Assembly (NCBI RefSeq): GCF_001683795.1
Contig: NZ_LIGX01000020.1
Coordinates: forward strand, 1-64,000
Direction: 5' to 3'
Length of the DNA stretch: 64,000 nt
From: Neoakkermansia glycaniphila
GTDB taxonomy: Bacteria > Verrucomicrobiota > Verrucomicrobiia > Verrucomicrobiales > Akkermansiaceae
The position numbers and the translations under genes are program-made. The notes beneath the pieces were generated by a model that saw only the letters and a program-made list of their open reading frames with translations, had not been told where the DNA came from and made no database searches. Shown here in pieces: positions 27,640 through 36,202 of the stretch; position 1 is the stretch's first letter, and each line of letters begins with the position of its first letter.

Positions 27640-28974
27640 TCAGGCTTTGGCCGCCTTGCTGCGTTTGATGACCGGTTTGTCTTTGCCGAGTACGGTGTCT
27701 TCCGTGATGGTGACGGAGCGGATGCTTTTGTCGCTGGGCACTTCGTACATGACGTCGAGCATGATGCGCTCGATGATGGAGCGCAGGGCGCGCGCGCCCG
27801 TACCGTGGTCGATGGCGAGCTTGGCCATGGCGTGCAGGGCCTTTTCCTCGACGATGAGTTCGACGCCCGACATGGCAAGGAGCTTGGCATACTGGCGCAC
27901 GAGAGCGTTCTTCGGCTGGGTGAGGAGTGCGACGAGCTGTTCTTCCGTGAGCGTGGTGAGGGGGCTGAAGATGGGCAGGCGGCCCATCAGCTCGGGAATC
28001 ATGCCGAAGGAGAAGAAGTCTTCCGGCATGGCTTTGCCGAGTACTTCCTCTTCGGTGTATTCCTTTTTGCCGCGATCCTGTTCGATGGAGGCGAAGCCCA
28101 TTGCGCTGGAGCCGAGACGCTTGCGGATGATGTCTTCAAGGCCGACGAAGGCGCCGCCGCAGATGAAGAGGATGTTGTTCGTGTTGACGCGGATGTATTC
28201 CTGGTTGGGATGCTTGCGGCCGCCTTTCGGGGGGATGTTGCATTCCGTGCCTTCGATGATTTTGAGCAGGGCCTGCTGGACGCCTTCGCCGGAGACGTCG
28301 CGCGTGATGGATACGTTCTGGGTTTTGCGGCCGATTTTGTCCATTTCGTCCACGTAGATGATGCCGCGTTCTGCCTTGGCGACGTCCATGTCCGCCGCCT
28401 GAAGGAGACGCAGGACGATGTTTTCCACGTCTTCGCCGACGTAGCCGGCTTCGGTGAGCGTCGTGGCGTCAACGATGCAGAAGGGGACATCGAGGATGCG
28501 TGCGAGCGTTTTGGCAAGCAGGGTTTTGCCCGATCCGGTCGGCCCCGCGAGCAGGATGTTCGATTTTTCGATTTCCACGTTGTCGCCTTCGTCCATGCTT
28601 TGGCGCAGGCGCAGGTAGTGGTTGAAAACGGCGACACAAAGGGTTTTTTTGGCGAGGTCCTGACCGATGACGTAGCTGTCCAGTTCCTTGCGGAGCTGTT
28701 CGGGCGTCGGCAGGTCGGAAAGTTCCATCTGCTCGATGGCGAGGCCGGACGGCTGGTTGGCCGCCGGTACGGGGAGCATTTCGGGATGGGTGTGCTTCAC
28801 CATGTCGCTGAAGCGTTCGGCGGCGATGCCTCCGAATTTGCTCTGCAGCATGTAGGCGGCGCACAGTTCGACGCACTGGAAGCAGACCTGTTTTCCGTTT
28901 TCCGTCGGGACGAGGGGGCGTCCGTCCTGTTCGGGAGCGCCGCAGATGGCGCAGCTGGCTGTTTTATCTGGCAT
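27640..28974 (-). CDS. clpX: ATP-dependent Clp protease ATP-binding subunit ClpX
   Basis: ClpX is the AAA+ unfoldase that feeds tagged proteins into ClpP. It has 444 residues. The N-terminal zinc domain has Cys8, Cys11, Cys31 and Cys34 (CAIC, CFQC). Walker A is LAGPTGSGKTLLA, the pore loop GYVGEDV, and Walker B IIYVDEMDKIGRK. A typical sensor region and C-terminal helical domain follow. It lies 13 nt downstream of clpP in the same operon. Confidence 0.97.
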   Translation of the reverse strand: MPDKTASCAICGAPEQDGRPLVPTENGKQVCFQCVELCAAYMLQSKFGGIAAERFSDMVKHTHPEMLPVPAANQPSGLAIEQMELSDLPTPEQLRKELDSYVIGQDLAKKTLCVAVFNHYLRLRQSMDEGDNVEIEKSNILLAGPTGSGKTLLAKTLARILDVPFCIVDATTLTEAGYVGEDVENIVLRLLQAADMDVAKAERGIIYVDEMDKIGRKTQNVSITRDVSGEGVQQALLKIIEGTECNIPPKGGRKHPNQEYIRVNTNNILFICGGAFVGLEDIIRKRLGSSAMGFASIEQDRGKKEYTEEEVLGKAMPEDFFSFGMIPELMGRLPIFSPLTTLTEEQLVALLTQPKNALVRQYAKLLAMSGVELIVEEKALHAMAKLAIDHGTGARALRSIIERIMLDVMYEVPSDKSIRSVTITEDTVLGKDKPVIKRSKAAKA

Positions 28975-28987
28975 GGTCGGACGATGT

Positions 28988-29623
28988 TCAGGCCTGAGGC
29001 TTGGCCTCGGACTTGTGCGAGAGGATTTTGTCGACGAGGCCGTATTGGACGGATTCTTCCGCCGTCATGTAGTTGTCGCGGTCCTGGTCGGCCTTGACGG
29101 TTTTTTCGCTTTTGCCGGTGTGGTGGGCGAGAATGGCGGTCAGGCGTTTGTCGAGGCTGAACATGAAGTTGATCGTGCGTTCGACGTCGGCAGCAGTGCC
29201 GGAAGCTCCGCCACGCACCTGGTGGATCATGACGTGCGAGTTCGGCAGGCAGAAGCGTTTGCCCTTGGTGCCAGCAGCAAGGAGGACGGAGCCCATGGAG
29301 GCAGCGATGCCGATGCAGTAGGTGTTGATGTCGCACGAGATGAATTGCATCGTGTCGTAGATGGCCAATCCTGCGGTGACGGAGCCTCCCGGGGAGTTGA
29401 TGTAGATGTGGATGTCCTTCTTGGGATCCGTCATTTGCAGGAAGAGGAGCTGGGCGATGACGGAGTTGGCCACGGTATCGTCGATTTCCGTGCCGATGAA
29501 GATGACGCGGTCGATCAGAAGCCGCGAGTAGATGTCGTAAGCGCGTTCCCCTTGTCCGGTCTGTTCGATCACGGTGGGGATATAGTAGTTTTGCGGGGTC
29601 ATATTCTGGTGCATATCTGGCAT
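28988..29623 (-). CDS. clpP: ATP-dependent Clp protease proteolytic subunit ClpP
   Basis: ClpP is the serine peptidase barrel of the ClpXP protease. The start at 29623 gives 211 residues beginning [20 protein letters not shown]; an in-frame ATG at 29614 and a longer frame to 29662 are alternatives. The catalytic triad is Ser109 in [10 protein letters not shown], His134 in [10 protein letters not shown] and Asp183 in DRDNYM. The N-terminal axial loop ([20 protein letters not shown]) is intact. It lies between tig and clpX. Confidence 0.96.
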   Translation of the reverse strand: MPDMHQNMTPQNYYIPTVIEQTGQGERAYDIYSRLLIDRVIFIGTEIDDTVANSVIAQLLFLQMTDPKKDIHIYINSPGGSVTAGLAIYDTMQFISCDINTYCIGIAASMGSVLLAAGTKGKRFCLPNSHVMIHQVRGGASGTAADVERTINFMFSLDKRLTAILAHHTGKSEKTVKADQDRDNYMTAEESVQYGLVDKILSHKSEAKPQA

Positions 29624-29722
29624 GTGAGTGGGTTTTGTCCGGTAAGGGTTCGGTTGGAGCAAACAGGGGAGAAAGGAGCGGTCGTCCTTTCTCCCCCTGA
29701 AAGGGTCTGGATGCCGTTCCGT

Positions 29723-31054
29723 TTATTCGGCGGCAGCCGTTTCTTCCTTGGCTTCGGAGATGGTGACCTTGGCGTTCTTGACGAGGAGGTCGAGTACCTT
29801 CGAGGTGATGAGGCTGAGGCGGATGCCGGGGATGCGGCCTTCCTTCTGAAGCTTCTTGACGAAGGATTTCAGGTTGGTGGCTTTTTCCTGCTGGGCGAGG
29901 CGCATGATGGCGTTGGACATTTCGTGATCGGTCACGGAGATGTTTTCGCGGCGGGCCACTTCCTGCAGCATGAAGTATACGCGGAGGTTGCGGCGGGTTT
30001 CGGTCTTGGCTTCTTCGCGGAGTTTGTCGACGATGCCGTCGAATTCCTTTTCACCGGCCTGCATGGCTGCGTAGAGCTTGCGCTGGAGGACGTTGTAGGA
30101 TTCGCGTTCGACGAGGGCTTCGGGAAGTTCGAAGTCGATGGCATCGGCCAGTTTTTCGGAGATCTGGTCGGCCTTGGCTTCGTTGTTGGCGTTTTCCTTC
30201 TGCTGCTTGAGGTTTTCGCGCACGATGTCCTTGATTTCGTCCATCGTCTTGCCGGGCAGGGCGGTGGCGAAGAGTTCGTCGTCAATGGCGGGAACCTGCT
30301 TTTCGCGGATTTCCTTCACGGAGACGTGGAAGACGAGTTCCTTGCCGATGAGGTCGGCGAAGGGGAAGTTTTCGGGGACGGTGATGGAGATGTCCTTCGT
30401 GTCGCCGGCCTTGGAGCCGACGAGGCCTTCGGAGAGGCCGGGCATGAAGCTGTCTTCTTCCATGAAGACCCAGTGGCCTTCACGGCCTTCGAGGAATCCG
30501 ACGGGTTTGCCGAGGGCATCGGCGGTCGGCTGGCCTTCGACGGTTGTTTTGAAGTCGATGACGGTGACGTCTCCCATGGCGGCGGCGCGGTCGACCGTTT
30601 CAAATTTGGCGTTCTGCTGGGCGAACTGGTTGAGGGCGTCTTCGACGTCCGCATCGGTCACGTCGTCGGAGGCGACGGAGACTTCTATGCCCATGTATTC
30701 CGGAAGTTCGAAGTCGGGAACGATGGTCAGCGTGGAGGAGTAGGTGAATTCGCCGTTGTCGGTGGTGGCCGTTTCGGCCTTGCCGAAGTCGAGAACCTTC
30801 AGGTCGGGGTTCTGCGTGAGGGCTTCGTCGCATACCTGTTCCGACAGGCGGTTGACGAGTTCTTCCTCAATGGCGGCTTCATAGCGTTTGAGGATCACGC
30901 TCTTGGGTGCTTTGCCGGGGCGGAAGCCGGGGATCTTGGCGTGTGAGGTGTAGGAGGAGGCGATCTGGTCCTTCAAGGTAGCAACGGCATCGGCAGGTAC
31001 GGTGGCTTTCAACGTAGCTGTGCAGTCGGCTTGCTTTTCGATTGTGATGTCCAT
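29723..31054 (-). CDS. tig: Trigger factor, ribosome-associated chaperone
   Basis: Trigger factor binds nascent chains at the ribosome exit tunnel. The start MDITIEKQADCTATLK at 31054 gives 443 residues; the frame to 31243 has an unrelated head. The ribosome-binding signature IPGFRPGKAPKSVILKRY is at about 41-58. A central FKBP-type prolyl isomerase domain is suggested by the Gly/Asp-rich segment around GDVTVIDFKTTVEG, and a long helical C-terminal chaperone domain follows. It heads the tig-clpP-clpX operon, linking folding with proteolysis. A small perfect hairpin (GGACG/CGTCC, 31101-31119) lies in its leader. Confidence 0.95.
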   Translation of the reverse strand: MDITIEKQADCTATLKATVPADAVATLKDQIASSYTSHAKIPGFRPGKAPKSVILKRYEAAIEEELVNRLSEQVCDEALTQNPDLKVLDFGKAETATTDNGEFTYSSTLTIVPDFELPEYMGIEVSVASDDVTDADVEDALNQFAQQNAKFETVDRAAAMGDVTVIDFKTTVEGQPTADALGKPVGFLEGREGHWVFMEEDSFMPGLSEGLVGSKAGDTKDISITVPENFPFADLIGKELVFHVSVKEIREKQVPAIDDELFATALPGKTMDEIKDIVRENLKQQKENANNEAKADQISEKLADAIDFELPEALVERESYNVLQRKLYAAMQAGEKEFDGIVDKLREEAKTETRRNLRVYFMLQEVARRENISVTDHEMSNAIMRLAQQEKATNLKSFVKKLQKEGRIPGIRLSLITSKVLDLLVKNAKVTISEAKEETAAAE

Positions 31055-31327
31055 AAGTTGATTTGGAATGAAATATGGCGAATGTGCGGCGGTATGGTTC
31101 GGACGTATAATAATCGTCCACCCGCAGGCGACGGGAAATAATGCTACATTTGGAGCGGGAACGCAAGCAATGAAAAGGCAATGACACGATTTCGAGCCAT
31201 TGCCGGGAGTCTGCCAGGCTTTGCCGTTCATTCGGAGATCCATCCTTCCGTTTGAGGGCGCCTGTTGCTCTTTGCTGGTAGTAGTCGTCGAGTTGCGAGA
31301 GACCGAAAAAGGGTATTCCGAAGCCGT

Positions 31328-31504
31328 TCAGGCTTGCGGGTACGTATCGGGCTGGGTGGAAACGGGAGTGTTGCCGTAATAGACTTCGAGGGCGTGCGCC
31401 ATCAGGTCTTCAATGGATGTTTCCAAATTGGCGGCTGTCATCTCGATTCGAGCCAGTACCGGCTCGGGTATCCAGAACTCGACCTTGCATTTAATTTGCT
31501 CCAT
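31328..31504 (-). CDS. Small ribbon-helix-helix-like protein
   Basis: This 58-residue frame starts MEQIKCKVEFWIPEPVLARI. The pattern is a short beta strand (KVEFWIP), then PEPVLARIEMTAANLETSIE and DLMAHALEVYY, closely following the spacing of ribbon-helix-helix (CopG/Arc) DNA-binding domains. An in-frame ATG at 31528 adds eight residues. If real, it would be a dimeric DNA-binding protein, perhaps an orphan antitoxin-like regulator; no toxin gene is next to it. A GTTAGCCTAAC palindrome lies upstream at 31570. No Shine-Dalgarno site is evident. The assignment is by pattern only. Confidence 0.5.
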   Translation of the reverse strand: MEQIKCKVEFWIPEPVLARIEMTAANLETSIEDLMAHALEVYYGNTPVSTQPDTYPQA

Positions 31505-31569
31505 GGTATGATTTTGGATATAGGCCATATGGAAATTATATTACGCCTTGCTGTCCATCATTCAAGAAT

Positions 31570-31580
31570 GTTAGCCTAAC
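31570..31580. promoter_or_regulatory. Palindrome GTTAGCCTAAC
   Basis: This 11-bp site is made of GTTAG and CTAAC arms around one central C. It lies between the small RHH-like gene (minus) and the AsmA-like gene (plus). The arms also occur over the feoAB promoter. The pattern resembles DtxR/IdeR-type operators; that is inference. Confidence 0.35.
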
Positions 31581-31786
31581 GGGAATTTCATATTCTATCA
31601 AATTGAAGTCTTGTTTTCCATATTCATCGGAAAGATGTTATTGATTGTTTTACATTTTTGAATGCAGTAAAACTTTTTGTCATATTTGCGTTTTTTTTGA
31701 ACAATATTTTGCGGATGCGTTTTCAATTTGTTTTGCACGGACAATTCGGTATTGATTTTTTGTCAAGCAGCAATTAATATTCGCGC

Positions 31787-33373
31787 GTGCAAAAGAAACA
31801 AGGAGAAGGCACTTTGCAGCAGGATCTGGACGAATGGCTTCGCGAACAGAGCGTCTGGTTCCAGTTGAGACATGGTATGACGGGAACCCTGTGCGCCTAT
31901 CGCCGCATCCAGAGGTTGTCCATCGTTTGCGTCAAGCTGGGTATCGTGATGGTCATCCTCCTTTTTGCGGTCATTGTAGCGAACGATCTGTATTTGAAAT
32001 CTCCCGGGTATTCCGATTCCGTGAATGCGCGGCTAGCGGTTGCCCTGAATCTGCCGGAAGAGACCCGTGCTTTCCGCGCCCTCGACGTGAACCGTAAAGT
32101 GTTATCGATCGATCATATTCATATTGAAGGGGACAAGTCTTCGTTTTTCGAGTCCTTGAATGTGGTAGGCGTGGCAGGCAGGCGTCCTTTGCTTGCAGGC
32201 GCATTGAGGCCTTGGTTTCCGACGGATATTCAGATTTCCCGGATGAAGATGCGTCTTCGCACTTCGTACGCCTCCGAACTTGATGCCCGGAAAGCGTGCG
32301 CTTCGATTATGGGCGATGCGTGGCTGCAGCATATGAAGATTCAGAAACTGTCCCTTTCATGGGGGCAGGAGGGGAATGCCGGGAGGATCGAAGGCGCCGC
32401 TTGCGAATGTACTCGCGACGGGGATCAATGGATCGTCCGGCTGAAAGGTGGGCTTGTCTTCTATGGTCCCCTGCAGGCATGCCGTCTGGTACAGGCTACG
32501 GCGACGATTTCGGAGGAGCATGGCTTGGTGCTGGATCATTTGACGATCAGGACGAGTGATAAAAATCCGGCTGAAATACGGATTTCTGGGCGCGTGTCGG
32601 GAGCGGTGAATCCCGTGTTCGACGGCAAGGTATCGGTGCATGGTCTGAATCTGTCCGATTACTGCTCTCCCAGCCTTGCATGGATGTTTGCCTGTTCCCT
32701 TCAGGGGCAAGGGACGATTCAAGGCCCTTTGACAACCCCTTATGGCATGAGTCTGGCGCTGGATTGCCGTCCGGAAGACGGCAAGTCCGCCGAGTTGCAC
32801 CCCGTTCTTCCCGTGTTGCAACTTCTGTCCATGTACGAACCGAAGTTCCGCCAACTGTCCTCTCCCCATATGTCTCTTCGTTTGAGCTATCATGGCGAAG
32901 CGGGAGTGTGGAAGGCCGACCGGCTGACATTCGAAACCGACGATTCTCCCAACCTGATTCTTGAGGCTACGGATATTTCCTGCCGCCGCATGACGGACGG
33001 AGAGTGGTTCGATCTCCCTTTTTCTCCGCGCCATATGCTGGATGCGGAAGCGCATAAGCAGACTGAAGCGCCCAAAACCGCTTTTGCCATCGCCATGAGC
33101 GGAGACAAAGCAGCGGATGCTACTGCGGACAATGTGCTGGATGTCACGCGGGAAACACGGATCATTGAAGGCATCGTCAAGATTTCCTTCCCGCGTTCCG
33201 TTCTGCCGGAGCATTTGTCCGGCGATGTGGAGGGTGTGCTGGTGCTGGATGAGCAGGAGGACAGGTACCTCCTGAATGTATCGCTGAACAGGATTGCCCG
33301 CGAAATTTCCAGAGATGAGGCGGACAAAATCCAGACCCTTTTGTTCCGGCAACCGAAACAGGAGAAGGAATAG
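31787..33373 (+). CDS. AsmA-like membrane-anchored periplasmic protein
   Basis: This 528-residue protein uses a GTG start with a good purine-rich context; the next in-frame ATG would remove the membrane region. A cytoplasmic head of about 45 residues precedes one membrane segment (IVCVKLGIVMVILLFAVIVA, about 47-66). The remaining 460 residues are beta-rich with many amphipathic strands, for example IQKLSLSWGQEGNAGRIEGA and VNPVFDGKVSVHGLNLSDYC. The layout recalls AsmA/TamB-type periplasmic lipid-transport or assembly proteins, but no diagnostic motif is visible. The gene ends 48 nt before the GH13 gene. Function is not known. Confidence 0.7.
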   Translation: MQKKQGEGTLQQDLDEWLREQSVWFQLRHGMTGTLCAYRRIQRLSIVCVKLGIVMVILLFAVIVANDLYLKSPGYSDSVNARLAVALNLPEETRAFRALDVNRKVLSIDHIHIEGDKSSFFESLNVVGVAGRRPLLAGALRPWFPTDIQISRMKMRLRTSYASELDARKACASIMGDAWLQHMKIQKLSLSWGQEGNAGRIEGAACECTRDGDQWIVRLKGGLVFYGPLQACRLVQATATISEEHGLVLDHLTIRTSDKNPAEIRISGRVSGAVNPVFDGKVSVHGLNLSDYCSPSLAWMFACSLQGQGTIQGPLTTPYGMSLALDCRPEDGKSAELHPVLPVLQLLSMYEPKFRQLSSPHMSLRLSYHGEAGVWKADRLTFETDDSPNLILEATDISCRRMTDGEWFDLPFSPRHMLDAEAHKQTEAPKTAFAIAMSGDKAADATADNVLDVTRETRIIEGIVKISFPRSVLPEHLSGDVEGVLVLDEQEDRYLLNVSLNRIAREISRDEADKIQTLLFRQPKQEKE

Positions 33374-33420
33374 CCTCGCCCTTTGGTCCGCAGGCGGGTA
33401 TACTGCAACCCATCGATCTC

Positions 33421-35196
33421 ATGAGACCCGTCATTTACCAGCTGTTCGTTCGCCACTTCTCCAACTTCCGGGAATCCGGCGTGGACTGGGGCACTCTGGA
33501 GCAGAACGGTTGCGGCACTTTTCGCGGCATTACCGACAAGGCTCTTTTGGAGTTGGCTTCCATGGGGGTGACCCATGTGTGGCTGACGGGGGTTCTGCGG
33601 CAGGCGACGCAGACTTCCTTTCCGGGATTGCCGGCCCAGCCTCCCTGCATCGTCAAAGGGCTGGAAGGCAGCCCTTATGCGGTGACGGATATGTTCGACG
33701 TGAGCCCCGAACTGGCCGTGGAACAGTCCGAACGCCTGAACGAGTTCGAAGACCTTGTTTTCCGATGCCGGAGGGCGGGGCTTGTTCCGATGATCGATCT
33801 GGTGCCCAATCATGTTTCGCGAGGGTACGCACCGGCATCGGCTTCATCGCCAACCTTGGGTGCAGAGGATGATTTTTCCCTGTTCTGCGGGCGGGAGAAC
33901 GCTTTTTTCTACCTGCAACGCGGAGCGGCGGGCGGAGGCCCCCCGATGCGGCTTCCGGACGGAGAATACGCGCCCGAAGCCGTGCATGGGCGGGTGACGG
34001 GCAATAATGCCGCGACGTGGACACCTTCCCGGTACGATTGGTACGAGACGGTCAAACTCAATTACGGCGCCAATTACGAGTTGGGTGCGGCAGCCATGGA
34101 TCAACTGCCCGGCTGGCTGTCCCGCCGGTGCGAGACTCCCCGCACATGGCAGTTCATGGACGATATGATCGCCTATTGGCAGAAGCAGGGTGTGGGCGGC
34201 TTCCGCTGCGATATGGCGCACATGGTGCCCATGTATTTCTGGAAATGGGCCATCAGCCGTGCGCGCGTGCGCGATGCTGCCGTGTTTTTCATGGCCGAAG
34301 CGTACAACGACGATATGCGGACGACTTCCGACGATGTTCTGCCTGCGTTGCTTGATGCCGGATTCGCCGGGGTGTACGATGCCGACTGCTACCACCATTC
34401 CCACGGACTTTATGATGCGGGTGCCTGGGCAAACGATTTCGACCGCCTGAACGGGAACGAATCGCGCCTGTTCGGCGGCGGTGTGCGGTACGTCGAAAAT
34501 CACGACGAGCCTCGCATGTGTTCCCCTCAGCACTGGGGCGGAGTCGGCGAACAGGTGGAAGAGGGCGTGATGACGGCGGTATTTGCCGCGTCGAAAGGCC
34601 CCGTACTCGTTTATAACGGGCAGGAAGTGGGGGAACGTGCCGAAGGGCCGTCCGGATACGGCGGTCGCGACGGCAGGACGAGTATCTTCGATTATACATG
34701 CCTGCCGCGGCTGGCCCGCTGGACCAATGGCGGCGCCTATGACGGCGCGCGTTTGTCGCCGGGAGAACGGGAGATGCGCAGCATGCACAAAAACCTGCTG
34801 TCCCTTCTAAACCATCCGGCTCTGAAGGATGGCGTGTTCTACGGGCTCAACTGGGCGAACATGCGGAATGAAACGTTCGGACGTGCACCCGGTGAAGAAG
34901 CATCGGGGCACTGGGTGTACGCCTTCCTCCGCCACCATTGGGAGGATGCTTCCACGCTGCTGGTCGTTTGCAACTTGTCGCCCTCTCTTGATTTCAACGA
35001 TCTCCGCATCCACATCCCGCGGCAGGCTCAGGAATGGGCGGGCAAGGGCCGGGGGGATTATCTGTTCCGCGATCTGTTGCACAAGGGGGCAGGCGCGATC
35101 CCGGGTTCGGCGGATATGCTGGCGACCGATGGGCTGCATCTTCCCCTGAAGGCGGGCAAGGCCGTGATTCTCGACTGGTCAGTCGTCCGCCCGTAA
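33421..35196 (+). CDS. GH13 family alpha-amylase-type glycosidase, cytoplasmic
   Basis: This 591-residue protein has no signal peptide, so it probably acts on internal or imported alpha-glucans, or as a transglycosidase. The four GH13 regions are present: region I GLVPMIDLVPNHVS (Asp126, His131), region II GGFRCDMAHM with nucleophile Asp264, region III FMAEAYN with acid/base Glu293, and region IV VRYVENHDEPR (His361, Asp362). An insertion of about 60 residues separates regions I and II. The C-terminal 100 residues form the usual beta domain. Exact specificity cannot be read. Confidence 0.92.
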   Translation: MRPVIYQLFVRHFSNFRESGVDWGTLEQNGCGTFRGITDKALLELASMGVTHVWLTGVLRQATQTSFPGLPAQPPCIVKGLEGSPYAVTDMFDVSPELAVEQSERLNEFEDLVFRCRRAGLVPMIDLVPNHVSRGYAPASASSPTLGAEDDFSLFCGRENAFFYLQRGAAGGGPPMRLPDGEYAPEAVHGRVTGNNAATWTPSRYDWYETVKLNYGANYELGAAAMDQLPGWLSRRCETPRTWQFMDDMIAYWQKQGVGGFRCDMAHMVPMYFWKWAISRARVRDAAVFFMAEAYNDDMRTTSDDVLPALLDAGFAGVYDADCYHHSHGLYDAGAWANDFDRLNGNESRLFGGGVRYVENHDEPRMCSPQHWGGVGEQVEEGVMTAVFAASKGPVLVYNGQEVGERAEGPSGYGGRDGRTSIFDYTCLPRLARWTNGGAYDGARLSPGEREMRSMHKNLLSLLNHPALKDGVFYGLNWANMRNETFGRAPGEEASGHWVYAFLRHHWEDASTLLVVCNLSPSLDFNDLRIHIPRQAQEWAGKGRGDYLFRDLLHKGAGAIPGSADMLATDGLHLPLKAGKAVILDWSVVRP

Positions 35197-35225
35197 GGAA
35201 TGTCACTGATCCGGGTACAAAACGA

Positions 35226-35253
35226 ACGGCGACCGCAGGAAGCAGGCCGCCGT
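35226..35253. terminator. Possible bidirectional terminator between GH13 and OsmC genes
   Basis: A 9-bp stem with one mismatch (ACGGCGACC/GGCCGCCGT) and a 10-nt loop lies between converging genes. There is no strong T-tract. Confidence 0.3.
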
Positions 35254-35286
35254 CCTTCAAGCGTCAGCGTTGAATGCAAGACTGGG

Positions 35287-35688
35287 TTATTCCCAAATCC
35301 ATTCCGTAGTGATTTCCACCTTGTCCGACAGGGATTTGCGGACGGGGCACGTTTCCGATGCCTGTTCAAGCGTTTTGCGGAGGGGATGCGTGCCGGGCAG
35401 GGGCATCTTGACGAGGAAATGCAGGTGGACGATGCTGCCGTCCTTGTCTTCGGCGCGGGCGTCGATCGTCATGCCTTCCGTATCCACGTTCTTGCGTGCG
35501 GCGAGGAAGGAGACCATGCTCATCATGCAGGAGGCGACGACGGAGGCGAGCATTTCGCCGGGCGTGGCGTTTTCTCCATATCCGCCGAGCGCGACGGGAA
35601 TATCGGTCGTCCATTGTGTGCCGGAACGCTTGTGCGTCGTCACGCAGCGGGATTTGGCTTCATTGAGTGTATGTGTTGTGTATTCCAT
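35287..35688 (-). CDS. OsmC/Ohr family peroxide-defence protein
   Basis: This 133-residue protein belongs to the OsmC family, which reduces organic hydroperoxides through two cysteines. The first active cysteine is in LASVVASCMMSMVSFLAARK and the second in ETCPVRKSL. The arginine-containing N-terminal strand and the GGYGENATPGEML loop also fit. It is more like the YhfA/OsmC branch than Ohr. The gene is transcribed toward GH13 and is divergent from feoAB. Confidence 0.9.
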   Translation of the reverse strand: MEYTTHTLNEAKSRCVTTHKRSGTQWTTDIPVALGGYGENATPGEMLASVVASCMMSMVSFLAARKNVDTEGMTIDARAEDKDGSIVHLHFLVKMPLPGTHPLRKTLEQASETCPVRKSLSDKVEITTEWIWE

Positions 35689-35780
35689 ATATTCGGGATG
35701 ATAGAAGGCGTGCCTGATGAAAGCAAGCCGTTAAACTAACCGTTATGACGCACGGCGAACCTGCCGCCCGAAAGAATGGC

Positions 35781-35809
35781 TTGACGCTTGTGTTAGCCTG
35801 CCCTAACCT
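35781..35809 (+). promoter_or_regulatory. feoAB promoter with overlapping palindrome
   Basis: TTGACG (35781-35786), a 17-bp spacer and TAACCT (35804-35809) form the promoter. A GTTAG-N6-CTAAC inverted repeat (35792-35807) covers the spacer and the -10 element, where a metal-responsive repressor would block transcription. Repressor identity is inference. Confidence 0.5.
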
Positions 35810-35815
35810 GATCGC

Positions 35816-36202
35816 GTGCATTCGAAAGAGAGCAGAAAGGACAGGCATGCAGCCCGCCGATGGTGGCGGCGTCTTTTCGGCGTGGCGGCATGCGCCGGGT
35901 GCTTCCGCAGATGCTCTCATTGTAACCGGGAAGAGCAGGGAGACGCCTCCGTGGCGACGACGCTGGATCGTTTGCACGTGGGCGATCGCGCCCGCATTGT
36001 CTGTATCTCCGTACCGGATGCCGCGCTTTTGGACAGGCTGGCGGATCGCGGACTCGTGCGGGGTACTGCCGTTCGCATACAGGAACAGGCTCTTTTCGGA
36101 GGCCCTATTCTGATTGCCGTGCGGGGTTCGCTGCTTGCCCTGCGCCGCAGGGAAGCGGCCGGAATTCAGGTGGAGAGGATATTCGACACGTATGAAGGAT
36201 AG
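35816..36202 (+). CDS. feoA: FeoA with cysteine-rich N-terminal extension
   Basis: FeoA is a small SH3-like cytoplasmic protein needed for FeoB ferrous-iron uptake. The FeoA domain is residues about 46-125 (ATTLDRLHVGDRARIVCISV, ALLDRLADRGLVRGTAV, ILIAVRGSLLALRRREA). From the GTG at 35816 there is an unusual 45-residue head with Trp-Trp-Arg-Arg and four cysteines (Cys26, 29, 33, 36; CxxC-x3-CxxC). An alternative GTG at 35951, with a GGGAG Shine-Dalgarno-like site 8 nt before it, would give a standard 83-residue FeoA. The stop overlaps feoB by 11 nt. No feoC was found. Confidence 0.85.
   Translation: MHSKESRKDRHAARRWWRRLFGVAACAGCFRRCSHCNREEQGDASVATTLDRLHVGDRARIVCISVPDAALLDRLADRGLVRGTAVRIQEQALFGGPILIAVRGSLLALRRREAAGIQVERIFDTYEG

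Noticed and set aside
28946..30946. 666-residue plus-strand open frame opposite clpP and tig
   Set aside because: It crosses two confident genes on the other strand and is Gly/Phe/Val-rich in the manner of antisense frames.
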